A stretch of DNA of 64,000 nucleotides from Pseudomonadota bacterium (GTDB lineage: Bacteria > Pseudomonadota > Gammaproteobacteria > Burkholderiales > Rhodocyclaceae), in assembly GCA_018241685.1 (NCBI GenBank), contig JAFEDJ010000069.1:186001-250000 (forward strand), written 5' to 3'. Both the position numbers and the translations under genes were made by a program. Numbering within the stretch: position 1 is the stretch's first letter; the number at the start of each line of letters is the position of its first letter. Below, in pieces: positions 18,667 through 27,790 of the stretch. The notes below the pieces were generated by a model that saw only the letters and a list, made by a program, of their open reading frames with translations, was not told the DNA's origin and made no database searches.

Positions 18667-19479
18667 TCAGTCGCGGCCGAGCTGTTCGCCCAGCTCGCGG
18701 CCGCGGGCCTCGGCCGCCGCCACCGCGCGGGTCACGATGGCCGGGAAGCCGTCGGCGGCGAAGGACGCCAGCGCCGCGGCGGTGGTGCCGCCCTTGGAGG
18801 TGACGCGCTCGCGCAGCACCGCCGGGGATTCCTCGCTGCTGGCCGCCAGCTTGGCCGCACCAAGCACCGTGTCGATGGCCAGCTTGCGGGCGGTGTCGGC
18901 GTCGAAGCCGAGGGACTCGCCGGCCGCCTGCAGGCATTCGATGAAGTGGAAGACATAAGCCGGGCCGCTGCCGGACACCGCGGTAACGCCGTCGATCTGC
19001 GCCTCGTCGGCCACCCACACCACACTGCCGACCGCCGCCAGCACCTTGGCGGCGGCGTCACGCCCTTCCGCATCGACGGACGGATCGGCGAACAGGCCGG
19101 TGATGCCGGCGCCGATCAGGGCCGGCGTGTTCGGCATGGCCCGCACCAGCTTGCGGTAATCACCCAGCCAACGGCCGATGTCGGTCAGGCGCAGGCCGGC
19201 GGCGATACTGACCACCACCTGCGTGCTCAGACGGCCGGCGATCGGCGCCACGGCGGCCTTCAGCTGTTGCGGCTTGACCGCCAGCACCAGCACGTCGCAA
19301 GCCAGCGCCTGATCGTCGAGGGATTCGACGGCGCGCACGCCGAAGACGCTCCCCAGCTTGGCGCGGCCCTCGGCCGACAACTCGACGGCCTGTACGTCCG
19401 CCGCCTTGAAACCCTGCTTGACCAGACCGCCGATCAGAGCCGCCGCCATGTTGCCGCCACCCAGGAAGGTGATTTTCAT
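18667..19479 (-). CDS. proC: Pyrroline-5-carboxylate reductase
   Basis: Last step of proline synthesis: NAD(P)H-dependent reduction of 1-pyrroline-5-carboxylate. The 270-aa protein begins MKITFLGGGNMAAALIGG (nucleotide-binding motif). It contains VRAMPNTPALIGAG and the C-terminal signature region SGSGPAYVFHFIE with KLAIDTVLGAAKL. ATG 19479 is chosen over the in-frame ATG nine codons upstream because it fits the family and has GGAAAG before it. Confidence 0.96.
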   Translation of the reverse strand: MKITFLGGGNMAAALIGGLVKQGFKAADVQAVELSAEGRAKLGSVFGVRAVESLDDQALACDVLVLAVKPQQLKAAVAPIAGRLSTQVVVSIAAGLRLTDIGRWLGDYRKLVRAMPNTPALIGAGITGLFADPSVDAEGRDAAAKVLAAVGSVVWVADEAQIDGVTAVSGSGPAYVFHFIECLQAAGESLGFDADTARKLAIDTVLGAAKLAASSEESPAVLRERVTSKGGTTAAALASFAADGFPAIVTRAVAAAEARGRELGEQLGRD

Positions 19480-19517
19480 CGGATTCTTTCCACCAGTTGG
19501 ATTCAAAGGGAAATGCT

Positions 19518-20252
19518 TCAGGCGCGCGACCCAAAGATCGCGGTGCCCACACGGACCATCGTCGAACCTTCGGCGATCGCCGCCTCCAGGTCGTCGGACA
19601 TGCCCATCGACAGGGTATCGAGACCGTAGCCGGCCCCATTGAGTTCATCGCGCAGGGCCCGCAGGCTGGCAAAACGTGCCCTCTGCACGGCTACGTCGGG
19701 AGTCGGTTCGGGGATCGCCATCAGACCGCGCAGGCGCAGGCGCGGCAGCGCGGCCACGGCCTTCGCAAGCTCCACCAGTTCGGCCGGCGCCACGCCGCTC
19801 TTGCTGTCCTCGCCGCTCACATTGACCTGGATGCACACATTGAGCGGCGGCAGATGCACGTCACGCTGCTCGGACAGACGCTCGGCGATCTTCAGGCGGT
19901 CGATGGAATGCACCCACGCGAAGTGGTTGGCCACCAGCCGCGTCTTGTTACTCTGCAGCGGACCGATGAAATGCCATTCGAGCCCGAGGCCGGCCAGCGC
20001 CTCGACCTTGGCGACACCTTCCTGCACATAGTTCTCGCCGAAGGCCTGCTGCCCCGCGGCGGCGGCCTCGCGCACGCTGTCGGCGGGCCAGGTCTTGCTC
20101 ACCGCCAGCAGGCGGACCTCGGCCGGCCGACGCCCCGCAGCCTGCGCCGCCGACGCGATGCGCATGACAAGGTTTTGAAGGCGACCGGAAATGCCTGATT
20201 TATAATCTGCCAAAGCGCGAATCTGGGCTAAAGAGGCCGTTGAGTATAGCAT
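19518..20252 (-). CDS. yggS: YggS/PROSC family PLP-homeostasis protein
   Basis: Cytoplasmic PLP-binding protein with an alanine-racemase-like N-terminal fold; it maintains the vitamin B6 pool and has no known enzymatic reaction. The PLP lysine is in LLAVSKTWP; FGENYVQEG, WHFIGPLQSNKTR and LSMGMSDD follow. The ATG at 20252 adds about 18 residues compared with family members. A TTG at 20211-20213 gives a normal N-terminus and avoids overlap with the divergent pilT promoter, so it may be the real start. Confidence 0.92.
   Translation of the reverse strand: MLYSTASLAQIRALADYKSGISGRLQNLVMRIASAAQAAGRRPAEVRLLAVSKTWPADSVREAAAAGQQAFGENYVQEGVAKVEALAGLGLEWHFIGPLQSNKTRLVANHFAWVHSIDRLKIAERLSEQRDVHLPPLNVCIQVNVSGEDSKSGVAPAELVELAKAVAALPRLRLRGLMAIPEPTPDVAVQRARFASLRALRDELNGAGYGLDTLSMGMSDDLEAAIAEGSTMVRVGTAIFGSRA
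20175..20206 (+). promoter_or_regulatory. Possible sigma-70-type promoter for pilTU
   Basis: A perfect TATAAT at 20201-20206 is preceded by TTGAAG at 20175-20180; the 20-bp spacing is longer than optimal. It lies about 120 bp before pilT, inside or just upstream of the divergent yggS start. The -10 match stands out in this GC-rich sequence. Confidence 0.45.
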
Positions 20253-20326
20253 CGGCTCTGGCGCTGCCCGTTTTGCACGCTTGCCCCGGTTATCCGTAAT
20301 CCTGCTGCCCGCAACGAGTCACCACG

Positions 20327-21370
20327 ATGGACATCACCGAACTGCTCGCTTTCACCGTCAAGAACAAGGCATCCGACCTGCATATCTCGGCCGGCCTGCC
20401 ACCGATGATCCGCGTGCACGGCGACGTGCGCCGCATCAACCTGCCCGCGCTGGTGCACAAGGATGTCCATGGCATGGTGTACGACATCATGAATGACTCC
20501 CAGCGCAAGCAGTACGAGGAACAGTTCGAAACCGACTTCTCCTTCGAGATCCCCAACCTGGCACGCTTCCGGGTCAATGCCTTCAATCAGAACCGCGGCG
20601 CCGCGGCGGTGTTCCGGGTCATTCCGTCCAAGGTGCTGACCCTCGATGAACTGAACTGCCCGAAGATCTTCAAGGACATCGCCATCCAGCCGCGGGGCAT
20701 CGTGCTGGTCACCGGCCCGACGGGTTCGGGCAAGTCCACGACGCTGGCGGCGATGGTGGATTACGTCAACGAGAACGAATACGGCCATATCCTGACCATC
20801 GAGGATCCGATCGAATTCGTGCATGAATCCAAGCGCTGCCTGATCAACCAGCGGGAAGTCATGCGCGACACCCATTCCTTCAATGCTGCACTGCGCTCGG
20901 CGCTACGGGAAGACCCGGACGTGGTGCTGGTCGGTGAAATGCGCGATCTGGAAACCATCCGCCTGGCGCTGACCGCCGCCGAAACCGGCCACCTGGTGTT
21001 CGGCACGCTGCACACCTCGTCCGCCGCCAAGACCATCGACCGTATCGTGGACGTCTTCCCGGCCGCCGAGAAGGACATGGTCCGCGCGATGATGTCCGAG
21101 TCCCTGCGGGCGGTGATCTCCCAGACCCTGCTGAAGACCAAGGACGGCACCGGCCGTGTCGCCGCCCACGAGATCATGATCGGCACCCCGGCCATTCGTA
21201 ACCTGATCCGGGAGAACAAGGTCGCCCAGATGTATTCGGCGATCCAGACCAGCCAGAACGTGGGGATGCAGACCCTCGACCAATGCCTGGCCGACATGGT
21301 CCGGCGCAATATCGTGTCGGGCGCCGAAGCCCGTCTGAAAGCCCAGAACAAGGACAGTTTCCCGGCCTAA
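20327..21370 (+). CDS. pilT: Type IV pilus retraction ATPase PilT
   Basis: Hexameric cytoplasmic ATPase that depolymerises type IV pili for twitching motility. The 347-aa protein has Walker A GPTGSGKST (near residue 133), Asp box ILTIEDPIEFVH, Walker B LVGEMRDLETI, His box GHLVFGTLHT and the PilT-specific C-terminal AIRNLIRE retraction motif. It starts MDITELLAFTVKNKASDLHIS, as expected. It is followed by pilU and divergent from yggS, the common betaproteobacterial and pseudomonad order. Confidence 0.97.
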   Translation: MDITELLAFTVKNKASDLHISAGLPPMIRVHGDVRRINLPALVHKDVHGMVYDIMNDSQRKQYEEQFETDFSFEIPNLARFRVNAFNQNRGAAAVFRVIPSKVLTLDELNCPKIFKDIAIQPRGIVLVTGPTGSGKSTTLAAMVDYVNENEYGHILTIEDPIEFVHESKRCLINQREVMRDTHSFNAALRSALREDPDVVLVGEMRDLETIRLALTAAETGHLVFGTLHTSSAAKTIDRIVDVFPAAEKDMVRAMMSESLRAVISQTLLKTKDGTGRVAAHEIMIGTPAIRNLIRENKVAQMYSAIQTSQNVGMQTLDQCLADMVRRNIVSGAEARLKAQNKDSFPA

Positions 21371-21431
21371 AGCCTCTTCGTCCCCATCCTACAACCGCAA
21401 CCACCGGCCGCGCCGGTGACAGGAACGCACC

Positions 21432-22568
21432 ATGGAACGCGATCAGGCCCTCAAGTTCATGCACGACCTGCTGCGGCTGATGCTGCAGAAGAATGGTTCA
21501 GACCTCTTCATCACGGCGGCCTTCCCGCCGGCGATCAAGATCGACGGCAAGATCGTGCCGCAGTCGAACCAGCAACTCACCCACACCCACACCATGGAAC
21601 TGGCGCGGGTGATCATGAGCGATCGCCAGGCCCAGGAATTCGAAGCCACCAAGGAGTGCAACTTCGCAATCTCCCCGCCGGGCATCGGCCGCTTCCGCGC
21701 CAACGCCTTCATCCAGCAGGGTCAGGTGGGCATGGTGCTGCGGACCATCCCGCAGAAGATCCCGACCTTCGACGACCTCGGCCTGCCGCCGGTGCTGAAG
21801 GACATCACCATGTCCAAGCGCGGCCTGGTGATCTTCGTCGGCGGCACCGGCACCGGCAAGACCACCTCGCTGGCGGCGATGGTGGATTACCGCAACGAGA
21901 AGAGCTACGGCCACATCATCACCGTCGAAGATCCGATCGAGTTCGTGCACGCCCACAAGAACTGCATCGTGACGCAGCGGGAAGTCGGTATCGACACCGA
22001 ATCCTGGGAACCGGCGCTAAAGAACACCCTGCGCCAAGCCCCGGACGTGATCCTGATGGGCGAGATCCGCGACCGGGAGACGATGGACTACGCCATCGCC
22101 TTCGCCGAAACCGGCCACCTGTGCCTGGCCACGCTGCACGCCAACAGCGCCAACCAGGCCATCGACCGGATCGTCAACTTCTTCCCGGAAGAGCGCCGCC
22201 ACCAGCTGCTGATGGACCTGTCCCTCAATCTGCGGGCACTGATCTCCCAGCGCCTGCTGCCGATGTGCGACCGCAAGGGCCGCGTGCCGGCAGTGGAAGT
22301 GATGCTCAACTCGCCGCTGATCTCCGACCTGATCTTCAAGGGCGAGATCCCGGGCATCAAGGAAGTCATGAAGCGCTCCAGCGAGCTCGGCATGCAGACC
22401 TTCGACCAGAGTCTCTTCGATCTCTACGAGCGGAGCCTGATCAGCTACGAGGACGCCCTGCGCAACGCCGACTCGATGAACGACCTGCGCCTGCAGATCA
22501 AGCTGAAGAGCCGCCGTGGCGATCGGGACATGACCCCCTCCGGCATCCAGAACCTCGACATCGTCTAA
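21432..22568 (+). CDS. pilU: PilT-dependent retraction ATPase PilU
   Basis: PilT paralogue that assists retraction under load. The 378-aa protein has Walker A GGTGTGKTT, Asp box ITVEDPIEFVHAHKNC, Walker B LMGEIRDRETM, LATLHANSANQAIDR and the variant C-terminal motif PLISDLIFKGEI in place of AIRNLIRE, as is typical of PilU. It begins 61 bp after pilT, probably on one transcript. Confidence 0.96.
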   Translation: MERDQALKFMHDLLRLMLQKNGSDLFITAAFPPAIKIDGKIVPQSNQQLTHTHTMELARVIMSDRQAQEFEATKECNFAISPPGIGRFRANAFIQQGQVGMVLRTIPQKIPTFDDLGLPPVLKDITMSKRGLVIFVGGTGTGKTTSLAAMVDYRNEKSYGHIITVEDPIEFVHAHKNCIVTQREVGIDTESWEPALKNTLRQAPDVILMGEIRDRETMDYAIAFAETGHLCLATLHANSANQAIDRIVNFFPEERRHQLLMDLSLNLRALISQRLLPMCDRKGRVPAVEVMLNSPLISDLIFKGEIPGIKEVMKRSSELGMQTFDQSLFDLYERSLISYEDALRNADSMNDLRLQIKLKSRRGDRDMTPSGIQNLDIV

Positions 22569-22687
22569 AGACGCCCGTAAAGCTACTGCGCGGTCCGATC
22601 TCGCGACTGCGGTGCTCGCCGTACTCTCATGTACGGCTGTGTGCCTCGCCGCGACCTCGGGCCGCTCGCTACGCTTTCTGGGCGCCT

Positions 22688-23857
22688 TTAGTCCGAGGTG
22701 TTTTCATCTGACGGCTTGGGTTTGCGGGCCGAGCCGGTGACCATCAGGTACTCGAACAGGCGGCATTCGATGGCACCGTTGAACAGCGGAGTGCGCTTGC
22801 TGGCCTTGAGACGGACGCCCTTCGGCAAGGCCGGGTCGCCGGTGAAGAAGTAGCAGCGCCAACCGGTCCAGTTGGCCTTCAGCGCATCGCCGAGCTTGGG
22901 GTAGAAGGCTTCCAGTTCGGCAGTGTCGGACAGGCGCACACCGTAGGGTGGGTTGGCGACCAGCACACCGGCGGACGCCGGCGCCTTGAGGTCGAGCAGG
23001 TCGGCCCGCCCGACTTCCACGCAGCCTTCCAGGCCGGCGCTGCGCAGATTCACATAAGCTTTGCGCTGCTGGGACTCGAGAATGTCCGAACCGTAGATCT
23101 CCAGCTTGCGCGGTGCCTTGCGGCGCGCCTCGGCGGCCTTGCGGATCGGCAGCCAGGTGTCGCGCTCATAGTGCTTGAAACGCTCGAAGGCGAAGTGTCG
23201 CCCGAGGCCCGGCGCCACGTCGAGGGCCATCTGGGCTGCTTCGATGAGGAAGGTGCCGCTGCCACACATCGGGTCGCACAAGGCTTCCTCGCCCGGCTTC
23301 CAGCCGGTCAGGCGCAGGATGCCGGCGGCCAGATTCTCCTTCAACGGAGCCTCCACCGCAGCCTGCTTGAAACCACGTTTGTAGAGCGGATCGCCCGAGG
23401 TGTCCAGATACAGCGTCACGGTATCTGCCGACAGGAAGGCATGGATGCGGATGTCCGGCGTCTGGGTGTCCACGTCCGGGCGCCGGCCGACGACAGTGCG
23501 GAAGTGGTCGCACACCGCGTCCTTGATCTTCAGCGTCGTGAATTCCAGGCTGCGCAGCGGCGACTTGTGGGCGGTGACGAAGACGCGAATGGTCTGGTCG
23601 GCCGTGAACCAGCGCGCCCAGGTCGGCGCGTAGGCGATGCGGTACACGTCCTCCTCGCTGCGGTAGCGGCCCATGCTGATCTGCCACAGCACGCGGGTCG
23701 CCAGGCGGCTCTCCAGGTTGGCGCGATAGCACAGGGCCCAGTCGCCGGAAAACTGTACGCCGCCGGGAATGACCTTCCCGTCGGTGGCGCCGAGGGCGCG
23801 GAGTTCATCGGCAAGGAGCGACTCGAGGCCGCGGGGACAAGGGGCAAAGAAATTCAA
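22688..23857 (-). CDS. THUMP-domain class I SAM-dependent RNA methyltransferase (RlmL N-terminal-like)
   Basis: The 389-aa protein has an N-terminal ferredoxin-like plus THUMP region (begins MNFFAPCPRGLESLLADEL) and a methyltransferase domain with DPMCGSGTFLIEAA and the catalytic NPPYG motif of N2-guanine or N6-adenine methylases. E. coli RlmKL is about twice as long because it has a second methylase; this single-domain form matches the RlmL half, which makes m2G2445 in 23S rRNA. The exact target here is inferred. Confidence 0.9.
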   Translation of the reverse strand: MNFFAPCPRGLESLLADELRALGATDGKVIPGGVQFSGDWALCYRANLESRLATRVLWQISMGRYRSEEDVYRIAYAPTWARWFTADQTIRVFVTAHKSPLRSLEFTTLKIKDAVCDHFRTVVGRRPDVDTQTPDIRIHAFLSADTVTLYLDTSGDPLYKRGFKQAAVEAPLKENLAAGILRLTGWKPGEEALCDPMCGSGTFLIEAAQMALDVAPGLGRHFAFERFKHYERDTWLPIRKAAEARRKAPRKLEIYGSDILESQQRKAYVNLRSAGLEGCVEVGRADLLDLKAPASAGVLVANPPYGVRLSDTAELEAFYPKLGDALKANWTGWRCYFFTGDPALPKGVRLKASKRTPLFNGAIECRLFEYLMVTGSARKPKPSDENTSD

Positions 23858-23878
23858 GATTGCAATCCGTTCGGAAAA

Positions 23879-24295
23879 TCAAAAGGGCTTCAGGACGACC
23901 AGGAACACCACGACGAACAGCACCAGCACCGGCACTTCGTTGAAAAAGCGGTACCACACGTGGCTGCGCGTGTTGCGCCCTTCGGCAAAGGCACGCATCA
24001 GGCGGCCGCAATACAGGTGATAAACGATCAGCAGCGTGACCAGCGCAGTCTTGGCGTGCAGCCAGCCACCCGCCAGGCCGAAGCCGAACCACAGCCACAT
24101 GCCCAAACCGACGGCCAGGATGCCCAACGGCGTCATGAAACGATAGAGCTTGTTCTCCATCAGCGTCAGACGCTCGATGGTGGCCTTGTCGGTGACCATC
24201 GCATGGTTGACGAACAGGCGCGGCAGGTAGAACAGGCCGGCAAACCAGCTGACGACGAAGATGATGTGCAGGGCTTTGATACTCAGGTAGAGCAT
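23879..24295 (-). CDS. hemJ: HemJ-type protoporphyrinogen IX oxidase
   Basis: Small inner-membrane hemoprotein of 138 aa, converting protoporphyrinogen IX to protoporphyrin IX in heme synthesis. Four hydrophobic segments are seen. The N-terminal LSIKALHIIFVVSWFAGLFYLPRL includes the conserved His, and KTALVTLLIVYHLYCG is also conserved. It is in tandem with the methyltransferase gene. Heme supply fits the many cytochromes in the window. Confidence 0.9.
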   Translation of the reverse strand: MLYLSIKALHIIFVVSWFAGLFYLPRLFVNHAMVTDKATIERLTLMENKLYRFMTPLGILAVGLGMWLWFGFGLAGGWLHAKTALVTLLIVYHLYCGRLMRAFAEGRNTRSHVWYRFFNEVPVLVLFVVVFLVVLKPF

Positions 24296-24321
24296 GGTCT
24301 CGACTCGGAGGATGAAAGTAT

Positions 24322-25215
24322 TCAGGAAGTGGCGGGACGTGTCCGCAACGCATCGGCAACCGTCGGATAACGCAGACGTGCGCGCAGCTCACGCTTGATG
24401 CGATCGTTCTTCAGACGGCGTGACTCGGCCATGAAGGAAAGCGTCATGTCCGACAGTCGTCCGGCCAGCTCGCTACGCGGCAGACGCGGCGGCCTCGGCA
24501 GGCCGAGCGTATCGGCAACCAGATCGAAATAATCGCCCATACGCAGCGCGCTGTCGTCGCAGGCGTTATAGACCCGGTTCGGCCCGCCGCGGAACAGGGC
24601 CAGCACCAGCAACTGCGCCAGATCGTCGGCATGGATGTGGTTGGTGAATACGTCGTCCTGCGGCGCCAGCACCGGGTCGCCCTTCTGCAGGCGGGCAGCG
24701 GGCAGACGATCGGCGGCATCGTAGATGCCCGGCGCCCGCAGGATACTTATCCGGCATCCAGTACGCTGACCGAAAGCCCGCAGATGCTCTTCCGCCGCCA
24801 CACGTCGCAGGCCGCGCGGAGACGCCGCCTGCAACGGCCGGGTCTCGTCGGCCCAGGCGCCACCACAGTCCCCGTACACACCGGTGGTACTAATATAGCT
24901 TAGCCGTCGTGGTAGACTTCCGCGATGCACAAGGGCTGCAAGCAGATGTCGGGTACGCGGATCATCTCGCCCCGCGGCGGGCGGCGGCGCGCAATGCAAT
25001 ATGTAATCGGCAATGCCGGCAAGGCGTGCCAAGCTGTCGGGCCGATCCAGATCAGCCACGATGGGCAGCGCGCCCAAAGCCCGCAACACGGCGCCCTCCT
25101 CCGCCCGGCGGACCACCGCACGCACGCGAAAGCGCCGCGCCAGCCACGGAATGATCCGGCGGGCCACGTCTCCGCTGCCGACAATCAGCACTTTCTTCAT
25201 ATTTCGACGTTTCAT
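24322..25215 (-). CDS. Extended SDR / NAD-dependent epimerase-like protein (YeeZ-type)
   Basis: The 297-aa protein starts with a Rossmann motif (KKVLIVGSGDVARRI) and contains YISTTGVYGDCGGAW and FTNHIHADDLAQLL, as in atypical SDRs of the YeeZ group. The canonical YxxxK dyad is not evident, so catalytic activity is uncertain. The start may be ATG 25200 (MKKVL), five codons inside the open frame. The divergent ferredoxin-reductase gene begins 27 bp away. Substrate unknown. Confidence 0.8.
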   Translation of the reverse strand: MKRRNMKKVLIVGSGDVARRIIPWLARRFRVRAVVRRAEEGAVLRALGALPIVADLDRPDSLARLAGIADYILHCAPPPAAGRDDPRTRHLLAALVHRGSLPRRLSYISTTGVYGDCGGAWADETRPLQAASPRGLRRVAAEEHLRAFGQRTGCRISILRAPGIYDAADRLPAARLQKGDPVLAPQDDVFTNHIHADDLAQLLVLALFRGGPNRVYNACDDSALRMGDYFDLVADTLGLPRPPRLPRSELAGRLSDMTLSFMAESRRLKNDRIKRELRARLRYPTVADALRTRPATS

Positions 25216-25242
25216 TAATCGATTATCTCACGGCCACCCATC

Positions 25243-26271
25243 ATGTCGTTCCAGGTCACCCTCCAACCCAGCGGACTCCAGTATTCTGCCAACGCCGACG
25301 AAACCCTTCTCGAGGCCGCCCTCACGGCCGGCCTGCTGCTCCCCTACAGCTGCCGTGACGGCGCCTGTGGGGTGTGCAAGAGCCAGGTCCTGTCCGGCGA
25401 AGTAGACCTCGGCCGTTATTCGGAATCCACGCTGACCGCCGACGAGCGGGAGCGCGGCCTGGCGCTGCTGTGCTGCGCCCAGCCCCGCTCCGACCTCAAC
25501 ATCGAAGTGCGCCAGGTGACCCGTGCCGGCGACATCCCGGTCAAGAAACTGCCGTGCCGCGTACAGAAGATCACCCGCGCAGCCGACGATGTGATCGTTC
25601 TCGAGATCAAGCTGCCGGCCAGTGAGAAGTTCCAGTTCGTCGCCGGTCAGTACATCGACTTCCTGCTCGCCGACGGCAAGCGGCGCAGCTTCTCCATCGC
25701 CAATGCACCGACCGGTGCCGACTTCCTCGAACTGCACATCCGCCTGGTGCCCGGCGGCCAGTTCACTACCCACGTCTTCGAGAAACTCAAGGAAAAGGAC
25801 ATCCTGCGCTTCGAAGGCCCGCTCGGCAGCTTCCGCCTGCAGGAAGGCTCACCGAAGCCGGTCGTGCTGCTGGCCGGCGGCACCGGCTTCGCACCGATCA
25901 AGAGCATCGTCGAGAACGCCATCGCCACCGGCCTCAAGCGCCCGATGACCCTCTACTGGGGTAGCCGCGACGCGGCCGGCCTGTATCAGCTCGACATCGC
26001 CCGCAGCTGGGAGGCGCGCCTGCCGGGCTTCCGCTTCGTACCGGTGCTCTCCGATGCGCCCGCAGCCGACAATTGGACGGGCCGCACCGGTTTCGCCCAT
26101 GAAGCGCTGATGGCCGACCTGCCGGACCTGTCGGGCCACGAGGTGTACGCCTGCGGCTCGCCGGCGATGATCGACGCCGCCCGCAAGGATCTCACCGAGC
26201 GCTGCGGCCTTTCGGTGGAGGCTTTCTATGCGGACGCCTTCAGTTTCTCGAACGACGCCAAGGCGGCCTGA
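25243..26271 (+). CDS. 2Fe-2S ferredoxin-domain flavin oxidoreductase (CDP-6-deoxyglucoseen reductase-like)
   Basis: The 342-aa protein has an N-terminal plant-type ferredoxin domain with cluster ligands in YSCRDGACGVC and LLCCAQP. A FAD domain (GQYIDFLL, RRSFSIANAP) and a NAD domain (LLAGGTGFAPIKSI, YACGSPAMIDAA) follow. This architecture passes electrons from NADH through FAD to the 2Fe-2S centre, serving an unknown acceptor. Similar proteins are annotated AscD/UbiB-like or flavodoxin reductases. It is followed 25 bp later by the HDOD gene. Confidence 0.88.
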   Translation: MSFQVTLQPSGLQYSANADETLLEAALTAGLLLPYSCRDGACGVCKSQVLSGEVDLGRYSESTLTADERERGLALLCCAQPRSDLNIEVRQVTRAGDIPVKKLPCRVQKITRAADDVIVLEIKLPASEKFQFVAGQYIDFLLADGKRRSFSIANAPTGADFLELHIRLVPGGQFTTHVFEKLKEKDILRFEGPLGSFRLQEGSPKPVVLLAGGTGFAPIKSIVENAIATGLKRPMTLYWGSRDAAGLYQLDIARSWEARLPGFRFVPVLSDAPAADNWTGRTGFAHEALMADLPDLSGHEVYACGSPAMIDAARKDLTERCGLSVEAFYADAFSFSNDAKAA

Positions 26272-26296
26272 GCCCGCGTAACGGAGCCCCGAGTCC

Positions 26297-27436
26297 ATGA
26301 GCAATGCAGCGCTGATCACCCGCGAACCCGTCATCAACAAGCAGTACAAGATCACCGCCAACCGGCTGGTTGTTCATGCCGCATCAGTTGCCCAGGCCGT
26401 GGAAACCCTCGATGGTCTCGCCGATGTGTGGCCAGCCACACATCCGGTGTTCGTCAGCTTGTACAAGCTGGTTCCGACGCCCGACATGCTGGAATGGATC
26501 GCACCGTCCAACGCGATGATCGAGATCCCGACCCAGTCCATCGGCCATCCACTGACGCTGCAACTCCTGCCCCAGCTGCAGGCCAACGGGGTCAGCCTCA
26601 ACCTGACCTGGTACCAGCCGGACACGATGCTCCCACCCAACGTGCCGTGGCGCTTCGTGATCATCGACGCCAAGCGCCAACCCCTGCCTGCCGACCCTCC
26701 CGGTCTGTCCCTCGCCTGGGGCCTGCCCGATGTGCCCAGTTTCAAGGAAGCAGTCATTCAGGGCTATGACGGGGCATCGGGCTGGTTCTTCCTGCGCGGC
26801 ATCAAGACCGACGGCAAGCTCGCCCCATCCCATGCGCAGATCGTCCGGCTCATGAATCTGGTACGCAAGAATGCCGAGGTGAAGGACATCGAGACCGTCC
26901 TCAAGCAAGACGTCGCCCTGTCCTACAAGCTGCTCCGCTACATCAACTCGGCCGGCTTCGGGCTGATGTGCGAGATCCAGTCCTTCCGCCACGCGGTGAC
27001 CATCCTCGGTTACGAGAAGCTCAACAAATGGCTGTCCGTGCTGCTGGTCTCGGCCAGCCGCGATCCGTCCGCGCCTGCACTGATGCAGACAGCCATCGCC
27101 CGCGGCCGCTTCATGGAGAAAATCGGCGCGGCCTTCTTCGACAAGGGCGAACTCGACAATCTCTTCATCACCGGCGCCTTCTCAATGCTGCACCTGCTGC
27201 TCGGTGCCAGCCTGCAAACGGCCCTCGACGAAATGCACCTGCCGACCGGCATTGCCGACGCACTGCTCACTGGCGACGGTGTATATGCGCCCTTCCTCAA
27301 GCTCGCCTGCTCGCTGGAGGGCTTCGACGCGAAGAATCTGGCAGCCCAATCGGAAGCGCTCCACCTGTCGGCAGAGCAGGTCAACCGCGCGCACCTCGAC
27401 GCTCTGTCCTTTGCCGACAGCCTGCAGTTCGGTTGA
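26297..27436 (+). CDS. HDOD-domain signalling protein with degenerate EAL-like N-terminus
   Basis: The 379-aa protein has a C-terminal HDOD domain, recognised by LMNLVRKNAEVKDIETVLKQ, LSYKLLRYINSAGFG and RHAVTILGYEKLNKWLSVLLV. The N-terminal half resembles the YuxH-type catalytically dead EAL region but lacks an EAL motif. HDOD proteins act in c-di-GMP and motility signalling in related bacteria; no enzymatic residues are evident. The role is unknown. Confidence 0.85.
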   Translation: MSNAALITREPVINKQYKITANRLVVHAASVAQAVETLDGLADVWPATHPVFVSLYKLVPTPDMLEWIAPSNAMIEIPTQSIGHPLTLQLLPQLQANGVSLNLTWYQPDTMLPPNVPWRFVIIDAKRQPLPADPPGLSLAWGLPDVPSFKEAVIQGYDGASGWFFLRGIKTDGKLAPSHAQIVRLMNLVRKNAEVKDIETVLKQDVALSYKLLRYINSAGFGLMCEIQSFRHAVTILGYEKLNKWLSVLLVSASRDPSAPALMQTAIARGRFMEKIGAAFFDKGELDNLFITGAFSMLHLLLGASLQTALDEMHLPTGIADALLTGDGVYAPFLKLACSLEGFDAKNLAAQSEALHLSAEQVNRAHLDALSFADSLQFG

Positions 27437-27521
27437 TGGACGGGCCACCGGGCGCCTCCACCAACAACCGTCATACTCCGCAGCTAGATTTGCCCCATTG
27501 CAAACCTCTCGGGAGATTGCC

Positions 27522-27743
27522 ATGGGAATCTACAACCTCGTCCTCGCCTCACCTCGCCAACCCAATGCACCGCGCCTGATGGCGCGCCATGTGGATCCAT
27601 CCTGGCTGAAGCAGCGTGGCTATGAAATTGCCCGCAGCCTCGGCGAAGCCGCCGCCGTGTGGACGGCGGAGGCCACGGCCGGACGCCATGGTCTGGCACT
27701 GCACTGCCGCAGCGGCCATGCCCTGACCATCGAAACGGAATAA
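27522..27743 (+). CDS. Small hypothetical protein (73 aa)
   Basis: Reading starts at ATG 27522, with GGGAG seven bases upstream, within a longer open frame. The 73-aa product begins MGIYNLVLASPRQPNAPRLM. It has no signal peptide or membrane helix and ends ALHCRSGHALTIETE. I do not recognise a family. The good ribosome site and G/C-biased third positions support a real gene. Confidence 0.6.
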   Translation: MGIYNLVLASPRQPNAPRLMARHVDPSWLKQRGYEIARSLGEAAAVWTAEATAGRHGLALHCRSGHALTIETE

Positions 27744-27790
27744 GAGGAAGCCCCCAGGGCCGGAGGACTGCTCGCTCAGGCGCGTGACGT

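Noticed and set aside
22569..22687. Short hairpin CCGTAC-N6-GTACGG and GC-rich sequence between pilU and the methyltransferase gene
   Set aside because: The stem is only 6 bp with no T-run. Possibly part of a weak bidirectional terminator, but not supportable.
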